The notes beneath the pieces are model-generated. The model was not told the DNA's origin. It saw only the letters and a program-made list of their open reading frames with translations, and did no database searches. A program made the translations under genes and the position numbers. This document shows, piece by piece, positions 9,142 through 18,304 of a stretch of 64,000 nucleotides of DNA. Origin of the DNA: Pseudomonas sp. Seg1 (GTDB lineage Bacteria; Pseudomonadota; Gammaproteobacteria; Pseudomonadales; Pseudomonadaceae); assembly GCF_018326005.1 (NCBI RefSeq), contig NZ_AP021903.1, forward strand, positions 2,606,001 through 2,670,000. The letters run 5' to 3'. How positions within the stretch are numbered: position 1 is the first letter of the stretch; every line of letters starts with the position of its first letter.

Positions 9142-9316
9142 GGGAGTGTCCTCAATCCAAGAGGCATGATCCCCCACGTCACGAACGCTTTTCTGCGTCG
9201 CAGGGCTTTTGTGTGTGGTTTATCGTAGACGAGATTTTGCCAATGCAAAGGGCATAGCGAGAGAAGTTTTTGCCGGCATTGGGGACGCTGGCGGTGTCGG
9301 CGGCATCTGACTGTTT

Positions 9317-9347
9317 CAGTGGTGAGAGAGCCAGCCTCTCACCACTG
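9317..9347. terminator. Perfect hairpin downstream of the MHS transporter gene
   Basis: A 12-bp perfect stem (cagtggtgagag / ctctcaccactg) with a 7-base loop lies 23 bases beyond the minus-strand stop at 9370. There is no clear U-run, so it may act as an RNA-stabilising or weak termination structure. Confidence 0.5.
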
Positions 9348-9369
9348 AATTCAATGTCCGATCAGGGGT

Positions 9370-10992
9370 TCAGTTCTTGTCCAGATCGATATTCTTCGTC
9401 TCACGCAGACAGATCATTCCCACCACCAGGCTCACCCCGGTAATCAACACCGGGTACCACAGCCCATAAAAAATATCCCCGGTGTACACCACCAGCGCAA
9501 ACGACACGGTCGGCAGAAAACCGCCAAACCAGCCGTTGCCAATGTGGTACGGCAGGGACATCGAGGTGTAGCGAATACGCGTCGGGAACAGCTCGACCAT
9601 CAGCGCGGCCAGCGGGCCGTAGCACATGGCGGAGATGATGATCAGCGCCACAATCAGCGCGACGATCATCGGTTTGTTGATCTGCTGCAAATCGGCCTGT
9701 TGCGGGTAGCCGGCGAGGGTGATCGCGCCGCGCAAGGCCGCTTCGTCGAAGCCGTCGAGTTTCACATCGCCCACGCTGACTTGCACAGCGCTGCCGGCCG
9801 GCGCGGCGGCGCTGGAGTAGGGCAGGCCTTGCTTGACCAAGAAGGTTTTGACCTTGTCGCATGGGCTGTCGAATTTGGCTTTGCCCACCGGGTCGAACTG
9901 GAACGTGCAGGTGGCCGGGTCCGCCAGCACGGTGATCGGTGCCTGACGGCTGGCCTGATCGATCGCCGGGTTGGCGTAATGCGCCAGGGATTTGAAGATC
10001 GGGAAGTACAGCGCCGTCGCCAGCAACAGGCCAAGCATCAGCACCGGTTTGCGTCCGACCTTGTCCGACAGCCAGCCGAAGAAAATGAAGAACGGCGCAC
10101 CGATCACCACACTGATGATCAACAACGTGTTGGCCACCGCCGGGTCCATTTTCAGGAACTGGGTGAGGAAGAACAGCACATAGAACTGCGCTGCGTAGAA
10201 GGTCACCGCTTGCCCGGCGTTGATGCTGAACAGGGCGATCAGCACCACTTTGAGGTTTTCCCATTTGCCGAAGGATTCGCGGATCGGCGCCTTCGAGGTT
10301 TTGCCTTCCTCTTTCATCTTCAGATACGCCGGCGATTCGTGCAGGCTCAGGCGAATCCAGGTGGAAATGCCCAGCAGCACAATCGACAGCAGGAACGGAA
10401 TCCGCCAACCCCACACTTCAAATTGGTCGCCAGTAAAGTAACGGCAACCGAGCACCACCAGCAGCGACAGCAGCAGGCCGAGGGTCGCGGTGGACTGAAT
10501 CCAGCTGGTGTGGAAGCCGCGCTTGCCGATCGGCGCGTGTTCCGCCACATAAGTCGCGGCACCGCCGTATTCACCGCCGAGGGCCAGGCCCTGAAGCATG
10601 CGCAACACCACCAAAATGATTGGTGCGGCGATGCCGATGCTGGCGTAGGTCGGCAACAGGCCGACGCAGAACGTCGCTACCCCCATCAGGATTATCGTTG
10701 CGAGAAAGGTGTATTTACGCCCGATCATGTCCCCCAACCGACCGAACACCAGTGCCCCGAACGGCCGCACGATAAAGCCTGCGGCGAACGCCATCAGCGC
10801 AAAGATGAACGCCGTGGTGTCGTTGACCCCGGCGAAAAACTGCTTGCTGATCACCGCCGCAAGGGCGCCGTAGAGGAAGAAGTCATACCACTCGAACACT
10901 GTGCCCAGTGATGAAGCGAAGATGACTTTGCGTGTATCCGGGCTGGTATCCGTGCTGTGCACGGCGTCCAGCGGTTGAGCGTGTTCTGACAT
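9370..10992 (-). CDS. MFS transporter of the metabolite:H+ symporter (MHS) type
   Basis: 540 residues from the ATG at 10992; GTGAGGGA lies just before it, and the in-frame GTG at 11007 is unlikely. The N-terminal helices carry GTVFEWYDFFLYG and the cytoplasmic loop GRLGDMIGRKYTF, both hallmarks of ProP/KgtP/shikimate-type MHS symporters. About 110 extra residues between helices 8 and 9 (around 350-440) form a predicted soluble insert, which makes it longer than ProP. The substrate is probably a small organic acid or osmolyte. The neighbouring GMC oxidoreductase gene is on the same strand and may share the substrate. Confidence 0.88.
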   Translation of the reverse strand: MSEHAQPLDAVHSTDTSPDTRKVIFASSLGTVFEWYDFFLYGALAAVISKQFFAGVNDTTAFIFALMAFAAGFIVRPFGALVFGRLGDMIGRKYTFLATIILMGVATFCVGLLPTYASIGIAAPIILVVLRMLQGLALGGEYGGAATYVAEHAPIGKRGFHTSWIQSTATLGLLLSLLVVLGCRYFTGDQFEVWGWRIPFLLSIVLLGISTWIRLSLHESPAYLKMKEEGKTSKAPIRESFGKWENLKVVLIALFSINAGQAVTFYAAQFYVLFFLTQFLKMDPAVANTLLIISVVIGAPFFIFFGWLSDKVGRKPVLMLGLLLATALYFPIFKSLAHYANPAIDQASRQAPITVLADPATCTFQFDPVGKAKFDSPCDKVKTFLVKQGLPYSSAAAPAGSAVQVSVGDVKLDGFDEAALRGAITLAGYPQQADLQQINKPMIVALIVALIIISAMCYGPLAALMVELFPTRIRYTSMSLPYHIGNGWFGGFLPTVSFALVVYTGDIFYGLWYPVLITGVSLVVGMICLRETKNIDLDKN

Positions 10993-11080
10993 ATCGGTAT
11001 CCCTCACAGTGATTGTTTTTGTTGTTCCACTGGTGTTGCGTGTCCGGGTGATGCGCGATGCCTTTGGTCTGTCGTAAAAA

Positions 11081-11172
11081 CCTGTGGGAGCGGGCTTGCC
11101 CGCGATTGCGGTGGGTCAGCCAACTTCGATGTTGAATGTCATACCGTCATCGCGGGCAAGCCCGCTCCCACA
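11081..11172. repeat. REP-type inverted repeat pair overlapping the end of a gene
   Basis: Arms cctgtgggagcgggcttgcc and ggcaagcccgctcccaca enclose about 50 bases. The downstream arm overlaps the last codons of the GMC oxidoreductase gene. Confidence 0.85.
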
Positions 11173-12788
11173 TTGGGACTGTGTACAGGTCCAGCCAGGA
11201 TCAGTTGCGCCGCTTTTTCGGCAATCATCAGCGTAGGCGAGCAGGTGTTGCCCGAGGTGATGCGCGGCATGATCGAGGCGTCGGCGATGCGCAGCCCGGG
11301 AACCCCGTGCACACGCAACTGCGCATCGACCACCGCGTCGCCGTCATTGCCCATGCGACAGGTGCCGACCGGGTGAAAAATCGTCGTGCCGATTCTGGCC
11401 GCTGCTTCATGCAGTTGCGCTTCGCTTTGCAGGCTGTCCCCGGGTAAATACTCGACCGGTTTGAACGCGTGCAGGGCCGGCGCGCTGACGATGCGCCGGG
11501 TCAGACGAATCGCATCGGCGGCCACGCGCAGGTCTTCGGGATGGCTTAAATAGTTGGGCTGAATCAGCGGCGCTGCTTGCGGATCCGCCGAGCGGATTTC
11601 TATGCGCCCCCGGCTCTGCGGACGCAGATCGCACACCGAAGCAGTGAACGCCGGGAAGCTGTGCAACGGCTCGCCAAAACGCTCCAGCGACAACGGCTGC
11701 ACGTGGTATTCCAGATTGGCGGAAGTCTGCTCCGGCCCGGAGCGGGCAAACGCACCCAACTGACTCGGCGCCATCGACAACGGCCCGCTGCGGTCGTACA
11801 GATAACGCAGGCCCATGCCCATCTTGCCCCACACGCTGCCGGCGATCTGGTTGAGGGTGCGGGCGTTTTCCAGTTTGTAGATCAGTCGCAGTTGCAGGTG
11901 ATCCTGCAGATTGCCGCCGACCCCCGGCAGTTCATGAATCACGCCGATACCGAGGCGTTCCAGCAGTGGCCGCGGGCCGATCCCCGAGCGCTGCAAAATG
12001 CTCGGCGAGCCGACAGAACCGGCGCACAACACAATCTCCTTGCGCGCCTTGAAGCGTTTCACCTGGCCTTCGTGGCGGGCGCTGACTTTCGATGCGCGAC
12101 CGTCCTCCAGCAGCACGCGATCCACCTCAACCCCGGTCAACACCGTCAGATTGGCGCGATTGCGCACGGGTTTGAGAAACGCCTTCGCCGCGTTCCAGCG
12201 CACGCCGGCCTTCTGGTTGACCTGAAAGTAGCCGCAACCTTCGTTGTCGCCCTGATTGAAGTCGTCGATGCTGGCGATGCCGCTCTGTTCGGCCGCACTG
12301 CGAAACGCGTCCAGAATCGGCCACGACAAACGCTGTTGCTCGACCCGCCACTCGCCCTTGGCGCCGTGAAATTCGGCGGCGCCGGCAAAGTGGTTTTCGC
12401 TTTGTTTGAACAAGGGCAGAACATCGTTCCAGGTCCAGCCCGGATTGCCCTCGGCTGCCCAGCCGTCGTAGTCGCCAGCCTGGCCGCGCATGTAGATCAT
12501 GCCGTTGATGGAGGAACAGCCACCGAGCACTTTGCCGCGCGGATAGCTCAGGGCGCGACCTTGCAGGCCGGATTGCGCTTCGGTCTTGAAGCACCAGTCG
12601 GTGCGCGGGTTGCCGATGCAGAACAGATAGCCGACGGGGATGTGAATCCACGCATAGTTGTCGCGTCCGCCGGCTTCGAGCAGCAACACGCGCTGCTGCG
12701 GATCGGCCGACAATCGATTGGCCAGCAGGCACCCGGCAGGGCCGGCGCCGACCACGATGTAATCGTATTCATCAAGGGAAGTCTGCAT
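11139..12788 (-). CDS. GMC family FAD-dependent oxidoreductase (choline/alcohol dehydrogenase type)
   Basis: 549 residues from the ATG at 12788 (GAGGTCAGGGA upstream). The FAD-binding GAGPAGCLLANRLS lies near the N-terminus, followed by the GMC signatures PRGKVLGGCSSINGMIYMRG and GSVGSPSILQRSGIGP. The C-terminal catalytic His region reads FHPVGTCRMG. The family oxidises primary or polyol alcohols. The last dozen residues (NVGAGLPAMTV) are a translation of a REP arm, so the natural stop has probably been displaced by the repeat. A divergent LysR gene 133 bases away is the likely regulator. Confidence 0.9.
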   Translation of the reverse strand: MQTSLDEYDYIVVGAGPAGCLLANRLSADPQQRVLLLEAGGRDNYAWIHIPVGYLFCIGNPRTDWCFKTEAQSGLQGRALSYPRGKVLGGCSSINGMIYMRGQAGDYDGWAAEGNPGWTWNDVLPLFKQSENHFAGAAEFHGAKGEWRVEQQRLSWPILDAFRSAAEQSGIASIDDFNQGDNEGCGYFQVNQKAGVRWNAAKAFLKPVRNRANLTVLTGVEVDRVLLEDGRASKVSARHEGQVKRFKARKEIVLCAGSVGSPSILQRSGIGPRPLLERLGIGVIHELPGVGGNLQDHLQLRLIYKLENARTLNQIAGSVWGKMGMGLRYLYDRSGPLSMAPSQLGAFARSGPEQTSANLEYHVQPLSLERFGEPLHSFPAFTASVCDLRPQSRGRIEIRSADPQAAPLIQPNYLSHPEDLRVAADAIRLTRRIVSAPALHAFKPVEYLPGDSLQSEAQLHEAAARIGTTIFHPVGTCRMGNDGDAVVDAQLRVHGVPGLRIADASIMPRITSGNTCSPTLMIAEKAAQLILAGPVHSPNVGAGLPAMTV

Positions 12789-12921
12789 TCCCTGACCTCG
12801 CTTTTTGTTTTTATTGTCGGACACTCTAGTTGTTAGATTTCGTCAAAAGAATGTTAGTTTTTGCGCAGCCGCTGTGCGTTTTTAAACAGCCTTGACTGAC
12901 CATAGCTGACAAGGACACCCC

Positions 12922-13806
12922 ATGTTCGACTGGAACGACCTGCGGTTTTTTCTCGAACTGCAACGCAGCGGTCGCCTGCTCACCGCCGCCCGCCGCCTGA
13001 ACACCACTCACGCCACCGTCGCCCGCCACATCGAGGCCATCGAAAAAAGCCTCGGCACCGCGCTGTTCGTCCAGCACGCCCAAGGCTACGAAATGACCCC
13101 GGCGGGGGAGGCGCTGCTCAAACACGCCGAAGCCATGGAAAACGTCGCGCTGCTGGCCCAGGAAGAAATCACTCAATCCACCGCCCCACTGGGCAAGATC
13201 CGCGTCGGCGTGACTGAAGGGCTCGGCGTCAAATTTCTCGCCAGCCGCATGATCGGCCTGTTTGAACGCTATCCGGGGCTGGAAGTGGAACTGGTCGCGG
13301 TGCCGCGTTTTGTCAGCATTCTCAACCGCGAGGCGGAGATCAGCATTCATCTGGAACGTCCGGCGGCGGACATGCTGGTCACACGCAAACTCACCGACTA
13401 CCGCTTGGCGCTCTACGCCAGCCAAAGGTATCTCGACAACGCACCACCGCTGCGCAGCCGCGAAGACCTCGGGCGGCATGCGTGGATCGGCTATGTCGAT
13501 GATCTGCTGTTCAGCCAGGAACTGATGTTCCTCAACAGCTTCTGCCGCAGCCCTCGCGTTGTGTTTCACAGCACCAGCGTCATCGCCCAGCAGGAAGCAG
13601 CGCGCTCGGGATTGGGCATTGCGGTGTTGCCGTGCTACATGGCGGCTGCCGATCCGGATCTGGTCGCGCTGCTGCCGGATGAAAGCATCGAGCGCAGTTA
13701 CTGGATCAGCACGCGGCGCGAGTTGCACAAGTCGGTGCGGCTGCGGGTGGTCTGGGATTATGTCGTTGGCCTGTGCGAAGCAGAGCAGGGCCTGTTACGC
13801 GGATAG
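12922..13806 (+). CDS. LysR family transcriptional regulator
   Basis: 294 residues. The N-terminal winged helix-turn-helix starts at MFDWNDLRFFLELQRSGRLLTAARRLNTTHATVARHI, and the effector-binding domain follows. It is transcribed divergently from the GMC oxidoreductase gene with 133 bases between the starts, the classic arrangement for LysR control of the neighbour. AAGGA lies before the ATG. The inducer is unknown. Confidence 0.92.
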   Translation: MFDWNDLRFFLELQRSGRLLTAARRLNTTHATVARHIEAIEKSLGTALFVQHAQGYEMTPAGEALLKHAEAMENVALLAQEEITQSTAPLGKIRVGVTEGLGVKFLASRMIGLFERYPGLEVELVAVPRFVSILNREAEISIHLERPAADMLVTRKLTDYRLALYASQRYLDNAPPLRSREDLGRHAWIGYVDDLLFSQELMFLNSFCRSPRVVFHSTSVIAQQEAARSGLGIAVLPCYMAAADPDLVALLPDESIERSYWISTRRELHKSVRLRVVWDYVVGLCEAEQGLLRG

Positions 13807-13823
13807 TGCTAGCTGCATCAAAA

Positions 13824-13917
13824 CCTGTGGGAGCGGGCTTGCCCGCGATGACGGACTGACATCCAACATCTGCATCGACTGATCCTCCGCTATCGCTGGC
13901 AAGCCAGCTCCCACAGG
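13824..13917. repeat. REP-type inverted repeat pair
   Basis: Arms cctgtgggagcgggcttgcc and gctggcaagccagctcccacagg lie between the LysR gene and the arsR promoter. Confidence 0.85.
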
Positions 13918-13951
13918 ATGCTTCGGTGTCGGGCAAATCCGGGCTTGAATA

Positions 13952-13971
13952 ATATATGGATATCCGTATAT
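13952..13971. promoter_or_regulatory. Candidate ArsR operator
   Basis: ATATATGGATATCCGTATAT is an 18-of-20 palindrome 31 bases before the arsR start, and it probably overlaps the promoter -10 region. ArsR-family repressors bind such imperfect AT-rich palindromes and release on arsenite binding. Confidence 0.6.
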
Positions 13972-14001
13972 TCGGCGGTCCATATGTACGGCGCACCCCT
14001 G

Positions 14002-14349
14002 ATGATCACGCCCCCCGAAGTCTTCAAAAGCCTGGCCGACGAAACCCGCGTCCGCGCCACCCTGCTGATCGCCGATCAAGGCGAACTCTGTGTCTGCGAG
14101 CTGATGTGCGCTCTCGACGACAGCCAACCGAAAATCAGCCGCCACCTCGCGCAACTGCGCAGCAATGGCTTGCTGCTGGATCGTCGTCAGGGTCAGTGGG
14201 TTTATTACCGGCTCAATCCAGATCTGCCGGACTGGGTTCACCAGATCCTGCAGGTGACGTCGAAGGCCAACGCCGACTGGCTCAAGGACAACGCTTCGCG
14301 CCTGCGGCACATGGATAGCCGTCCCGTCCGCGAAGCTGCGTGCTGCTGA
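14002..14349 (+). CDS. arsR: Arsenite-responsive ArsR repressor
   Basis: 115 residues from the ATG at 14002; the upstream in-frame starts at 13918 and 13984 overlap the REP and operator region. The winged-helix motif contains ELCVCEL (Cys30, Cys32), the metalloid-sensing cysteines of the ArsR class, with Cys36 and a terminal Cys-Cys pair as possible third ligands. Recognition helix: DSQPKISRHLAQLRSNGL. It is the first gene of arsR-arsC-arsH, with a palindromic candidate operator just upstream. Confidence 0.93.
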   Translation: MITPPEVFKSLADETRVRATLLIADQGELCVCELMCALDDSQPKISRHLAQLRSNGLLLDRRQGQWVYYRLNPDLPDWVHQILQVTSKANADWLKDNASRLRHMDSRPVREAACC

Positions 14350-14373
14350 ACCCCAATTGCCAGGAATTTTCCA

Positions 14374-14844
14374 ATGCGAGTCTTGTTCATGTGCACGGCC
14401 AACAGTTGCCGCAGCATTCTTTCCGAAGCCATGTTCAATCACTTGGCGCGCCCGGGATTCGAGGCGGTGAGCTCCGGAAGTTTCCCCAAAGGCCAGGTGC
14501 TGCCGCGCAGTCTTGCCACGCTGCAACAGGCCGGCATCTCTACCGATGGCTTGTACAGCAAAGGCAATGACGCCTTTGAAAACAACCCGCCCGACATTGT
14601 CATTACCGTGTGCGACAAGGCCGCCGGTGAAAGCTGTCCCGTGTACTTCGGCCCGGCCCTCAAATCCCATTGGGGGCTGGAAGATCCGTCCGCTGTGATC
14701 GGCGACGATGTCACGGTGGATGCGGCGTTCCGTGCCACGCTGGCGAACATCGAGCGCCGCTGTGCAACCTTTCTCGGCCTTCCTTTCAAAACGCTCAGTC
14801 GTGCTGAGCTCCAGCGTGAGCTGGATCGTATCGGCTCACTCTAA
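14374..14844 (+). CDS. arsC: Arsenate reductase, thioredoxin-linked type
   Basis: 156 residues of the low-molecular-weight tyrosine phosphatase fold. The phosphate loop is C7TANSCRS (Cys7-X5-Arg13). The redox cascade cysteines are Cys80 and Cys88 in ITVCDKAAGESCP, matching the Cys10/82/89 relay of the staphylococcal enzyme. HWGLEDPS supplies the general-acid Asp. It reduces arsenate to arsenite, which must then be exported. The gene starts 24 bases after arsR, in the place where an arsB or ACR3 pump gene normally lies. Confidence 0.93.
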   Translation: MRVLFMCTANSCRSILSEAMFNHLARPGFEAVSSGSFPKGQVLPRSLATLQQAGISTDGLYSKGNDAFENNPPDIVITVCDKAAGESCPVYFGPALKSHWGLEDPSAVIGDDVTVDAAFRATLANIERRCATFLGLPFKTLSRAELQRELDRIGSL

Positions 14845-14856
14845 GCCGGAGGACAT

Positions 14857-15555
14857 ATGTCAGAACATCTGCCCAATCTTGACCCCAGCCTGTTCGAAGG
14901 CTTGAAAACCTCAACTTCGGGTGAGCACAAACCGCGCATTCTGTTGCTCTACGGATCAACTCGCGAACGCTCATTCAGCCGCTTGTTGGTGGAAGAGGCC
15001 GCACGGCTGCTGGAGCATTTCGGCGCCGAGACGCGCATCTTCAATCCGTCCGGTCTGCCATTGCCTGACGATGTCCCCGTCGACCACCCGAAAGTGCAGG
15101 AGCTGCGCGATCTGGTGCTGTGGTCGGAAGGCCAGGTCTGGTGTTCGCCGGAGCGTCACGGTGCTATGTCGGCGGTGTTCAAGGCGCAGATCGACTGGAT
15201 TCCGCTGGAGCTTGGCGCGGTTCGCCCGACCCAGGGCAAAACCCTGGCGGTGATGCAGGTCTGTGGCGGCTCGCAGTCCTTCAACGTGGTCAATCAACTG
15301 CGCGTACTGGGCCGCTGGATGCGCATGTTCACCATCCCCAACCAGTCTTCGGTACCGAAGGCCTACATGGAATTCGACGATGCCGGGCGGATGAAACCGT
15401 CGCCGTTCTACGACCGTGTCGTCGATGTGATGGAAGAACTGGTGAAGTTCACCGTGCTGCTGCGCGACCGTCAGGAGTTTCTGGTCGATCGCTATTCGGA
15501 GCGCAAGGAAAGCGCCGAGCAACTGATGGCGCGGGTCAATCAGCGGTCGATTTGA
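14857..15555 (+). CDS. arsH: ArsH NADPH-dependent FMN reductase / organoarsenical oxidase
   Basis: 232 residues, the normal ArsH length. The flavodoxin-like FMN-phosphate loop is [11 protein letters not shown] near residue 33, and [20 protein letters not shown] is a strong ArsH signature. ArsH oxidises trivalent methyl- and aromatic arsenicals to less toxic pentavalent forms. It starts 12 bases after arsC with GGAGG upstream, so it belongs to the same transcript. Confidence 0.94.
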   Translation: MSEHLPNLDPSLFEGLKTSTSGEHKPRILLLYGSTRERSFSRLLVEEAARLLEHFGAETRIFNPSGLPLPDDVPVDHPKVQELRDLVLWSEGQVWCSPERHGAMSAVFKAQIDWIPLELGAVRPTQGKTLAVMQVCGGSQSFNVVNQLRVLGRWMRMFTIPNQSSVPKAYMEFDDAGRMKPSPFYDRVVDVMEELVKFTVLLRDRQEFLVDRYSERKESAEQLMARVNQRSI

Positions 15556-15576
15556 AGCTACAGTTACGCGTTTCAG

Positions 15577-16989
15577 CTAGGGCGGTGGCTCGCGGGTGCT
15601 GCGCTGCGCCGAAGGGCGCGGCCCTCCGTCAGGGATCGACAACGTCGCCCGCAATCCGCCCTCGGCGCGATTGATCAGCGTAATCCGCCCACCCAAGCGC
15701 GTTGCGATGGTGTTGACGATGGTCAGCCCCAATCCCGCCCCCTGCACGTTGCCACGGCTGTAGAACCGTTCAAACAACCGTGCCCGATCCGCCTCATCAA
15801 TGCCCGGCCCCTGGTCTTCGACGCTCAAATGGCAGAAGCCATCGGCTTGCCTCAGTGTCACGGTGATCACACCGTGCTCCGGGGAAAAGTTCGCAGCGTT
15901 GGTTATCAGGTTGTTCAGGGCAATGTCGATGGCGGCAACACTGGCCATGACGTGGAACGGTTTGGCACTGTCTTCGAAGGCCAGTTCCAGACGCTTGCTC
16001 AGCAGCCACGGCGTCAGTTGCACGAGGCTGTTGCGCACGGTGTCGCTGAGATCGATACGTTGCAGCGGCGGCGGATCAGGTTTGGGTTCCAGGCGCGCCA
16101 TGGTCAGTAACTGGTTGACGAGGCGGCTGGTACGGTCGACGCCAGCGATCAGAAAAGCCAGCGAGTCGCGGCGTTCCTGTTCGGTACCGGCTTCCAGCAG
16201 GTTTTGCGCATGCACCCGCAGCACCGCCAGCGGGGTGCGCATTTCGTGGGCCGCGTCGGCGATGAAGCGGCGTTCGCGACCGAGCACTTCCTGGATCTGC
16301 GCGAGCATTCGGTTGAGCGCGGCCTGCATCGGTTCAAGTTCGCTGGGTAACGGTGTCAGTTGTAACGGCTCCAGTGATCCACTGTGACGTGCGCGCAGGG
16401 TTGCGGCCATGTTCGCCAGTGGCTTGAGCCCCCAGCCAATGGCGAGCCAGACCATCGCCGCCAGCATCAGACTGCCCAACACGTTCGGCCACAGCGTGTG
16501 GCGAACGATGCGGTCAACCAGATCGGCGCGCACATCGTCACGCTCGCCGACCCAGATGCGCAGGCCGTTCTGTTTGTCTTCCAGCAGAAATGCGCGCCAT
16601 TGCCGACCTTTCAAATCCACCACGTCACTGAAGCCGGGCAGGGTGGGCGGGGCGGTGAAGGAGGGCGCACTGGCGGTGTGTACCAACACTTCGCCTTTGG
16701 GATTCCACACCTGAAAGGCGATTTTGCTTTCGTAAGGATGGCCATCCACCCGTGGCTTGGCTTCGCCGAGGGCCTGATTGAACGCCTGATACAACTGCGT
16801 GTGCTCGGTACTCGCCATCGGCATGCGCATCACGCCTTGCAGCAGTCGGGCGTTCTGCGCCAGTTGCGCATCGTAGACTTCGGCGATTTCGTGGTTGCTG
16901 TCATGCAGATTGAACGTACTGAGCACTGCCAGGCCGGCCAGCAACAGGCCGATGATCAGCGTCAGCGTGCGACGGCGGATCGAGGTCAT
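15577..16989 (-). CDS. Sensor histidine kinase of the QseC/PmrB type
   Basis: 470 residues: TM1 about 9-27, a periplasmic sensor region of about 140 residues, TM2 about 168-186, a HAMP-like linker, then the H-box AAHEMRTPLAVLRVH (His248). The catalytic ATPase domain has the N-box NNLITNAANFSP, G1 DQGPGI, F-box FERFYS and G2 GAGLGLTIV. Its start overlaps the response regulator stop by four bases (ATGA), so the pair is translationally coupled. It is the last gene of a seven-gene operon whose other products are metabolic. The stimulus is unknown; the boxes at 21965-22026 suggest a PmrAB/BqsRS-like output. Confidence 0.93.
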   Translation of the reverse strand: MTSIRRRTLTLIIGLLLAGLAVLSTFNLHDSNHEIAEVYDAQLAQNARLLQGVMRMPMASTEHTQLYQAFNQALGEAKPRVDGHPYESKIAFQVWNPKGEVLVHTASAPSFTAPPTLPGFSDVVDLKGRQWRAFLLEDKQNGLRIWVGERDDVRADLVDRIVRHTLWPNVLGSLMLAAMVWLAIGWGLKPLANMAATLRARHSGSLEPLQLTPLPSELEPMQAALNRMLAQIQEVLGRERRFIADAAHEMRTPLAVLRVHAQNLLEAGTEQERRDSLAFLIAGVDRTSRLVNQLLTMARLEPKPDPPPLQRIDLSDTVRNSLVQLTPWLLSKRLELAFEDSAKPFHVMASVAAIDIALNNLITNAANFSPEHGVITVTLRQADGFCHLSVEDQGPGIDEADRARLFERFYSRGNVQGAGLGLTIVNTIATRLGGRITLINRAEGGLRATLSIPDGGPRPSAQRSTREPPP

Positions 16990-17648
16990 CGGCGCTCCTC
17001 CACCAGATAACCCACGCCACGGATGGTACGGATCAGGTCAGTGCTGAACTTCTTGCGCAGGTGATGGATGTGCACTTCCAGGGTGTTGCTTTCCGCTTCT
17101 TCATTCCAGCCGTAGAGCAACTGAATCAGTTGATCGCGGGTCATCACCCGGCCCGGCGGCGAGAGCAGTTCATGCAACAGCTGATATTCCTTGGGCGTCA
17201 GCGCCACGGGCTGGCCTTGATAACTGACCTGCTGGGTGCCGGGGTTGAGACTGATTCCGGCGTGCTCGATCAGCGCCTGAGCGCGTCCGGCACTGCGCCG
17301 CAACAGCGCGCGCAAACGCGCTTTGAGTTCGGCCAGATCGAAGGGTTTGACCAGATAGTCGTCGGCGCCGGCATCCAGCCCGGCGATGCGGTCTTCGGTA
17401 GCATCGCGGGCGGTGAGGATCAGCACCGGCAGATTCGAACCGCTGTCGCGCAGACGCCGCAGCACGTCGAGGCCATCCATGCGCGGCAGACCGAGATCGA
17501 GCACCGCTACGTCGAAGGTTTCACTGAGCAGCGCATGTAGCGCGCTGCTGCCGTCCCTGAGCCAATCGACGGTGTAGCCTTCGCGGCCCAATGCCTGATG
17601 AATGCCTTCACCGAGCGCCACATCATCCTCAATCAGTAGTAAACGCAC
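16986..17648 (-). CDS. OmpR/PhoB-family response regulator (QseB/PmrA-like)
   Basis: 220 residues. The receiver domain has the acidic pair IEDD, the phosphoacceptor Asp51 in AVLDLGLPRMDG, Thr79 and Lys101 in KPFDL. The C-terminal winged helix includes LTPKEYQLLHELL and SNTLEVHIHHLRKKF. The opening MRLLLIEDD...GYTVDWLRDG is typical of the QseB/PmrA/TctD branch. It starts 11 bases after the TPR gene. Regulators of this branch bind tandem TTAAG-type half-sites, and two such sites lie in front of this operon, so autoregulation is likely. Confidence 0.93.
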   Translation of the reverse strand: MRLLLIEDDVALGEGIHQALGREGYTVDWLRDGSSALHALLSETFDVAVLDLGLPRMDGLDVLRRLRDSGSNLPVLILTARDATEDRIAGLDAGADDYLVKPFDLAELKARLRALLRRSAGRAQALIEHAGISLNPGTQQVSYQGQPVALTPKEYQLLHELLSPPGRVMTRDQLIQLLYGWNEEAESNTLEVHIHHLRKKFSTDLIRTIRGVGYLVEERR

Positions 17649-17659
17649 ACGGACTCCTG

Positions 17660-18304
17660 TCAGTCGAGGTTCTTGTTGACGTCCACCAGCAGGGCGGCGA
17701 TTTCTTTGCGGCGCCCGGCGTCGGCACTCTCGCGGCCAGGGCGCGGTGCCGCTTGCAGGGCTTTTTGCAGCGCCTGTTTGGCTTCAGCGTAGCGTTTTTC
17801 ACGGTAGAGGTGATCGCCCCAGAAGTACAGGCTGTCGATGCCGTCGGGATTGAGTTGCAATGCCTGTTTGAGCAGTTGCTCGGCCTTGTCGCTGTCACCG
17901 AAACCGATTGGCCAGCCCGGTACCCGGTCATACAGCGCGGCGAGGCTGGTGTAGGCCGAGCCTTGCAGGGCTTTGGGATCGAGGGTCAGGGATTTTTCCA
18001 GATCAGCCTTGGCTTCCTTGGCTTTGCCCAAGGCACCGAGCCCGCCCTCGGCACCTGCCCAACTGCTGGTGACAATGCCTTTCCAGATCCAGGCTTCAGC
18101 CACGTTCGGGCGTTGCGTGGTGAAGGCGTTGGTATCGGCAGACAGTTGTTCAAACGCGGCGGCGCGCTGTTTTTCCGCCACTTCATATTGGATGTGCGCC
18201 CAGTTCTGCTGGATGCCGCTCAGGCGCTGTTGATCAGCCGCATCCAGCGCCCAGACGCTTTGACTGAGGGCACCGAGCAGCAGGCATGCGAAGACTTTTT
18301 TCAT
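17660..18304 (-). CDS. Exported TPR-repeat protein
   Basis: 214 residues with a Sec signal peptide (MKKVFACLLLGALSQSVWA, cleavage before LDAAD), so periplasmic or secreted. The mature part is helical with TPR-like units (AWIWKGIVTSSWAGAEGGLGALGKAKEAKADLEKSL, YAEAKQALQKAL). The start overlaps the SDR gene stop by four bases. TPR proteins are scaffolds; here it may link the biosynthetic enzymes or the sensor kinase to the envelope. I cannot name a characterised homologue. Confidence 0.85.
   Translation of the reverse strand: MKKVFACLLLGALSQSVWALDAADQQRLSGIQQNWAHIQYEVAEKQRAAAFEQLSADTNAFTTQRPNVAEAWIWKGIVTSSWAGAEGGLGALGKAKEAKADLEKSLTLDPKALQGSAYTSLAALYDRVPGWPIGFGDSDKAEQLLKQALQLNPDGIDSLYFWGDHLYREKRYAEAKQALQKALQAAPRPGRESADAGRRKEIAALLVDVNKNLD

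Noticed and set aside
9544..10911. 455-codon plus-strand frame opposite the MHS transporter gene
   Set aside because: His/Gln/Arg-rich low-complexity translation, fully inside a clear transporter gene on the other strand.
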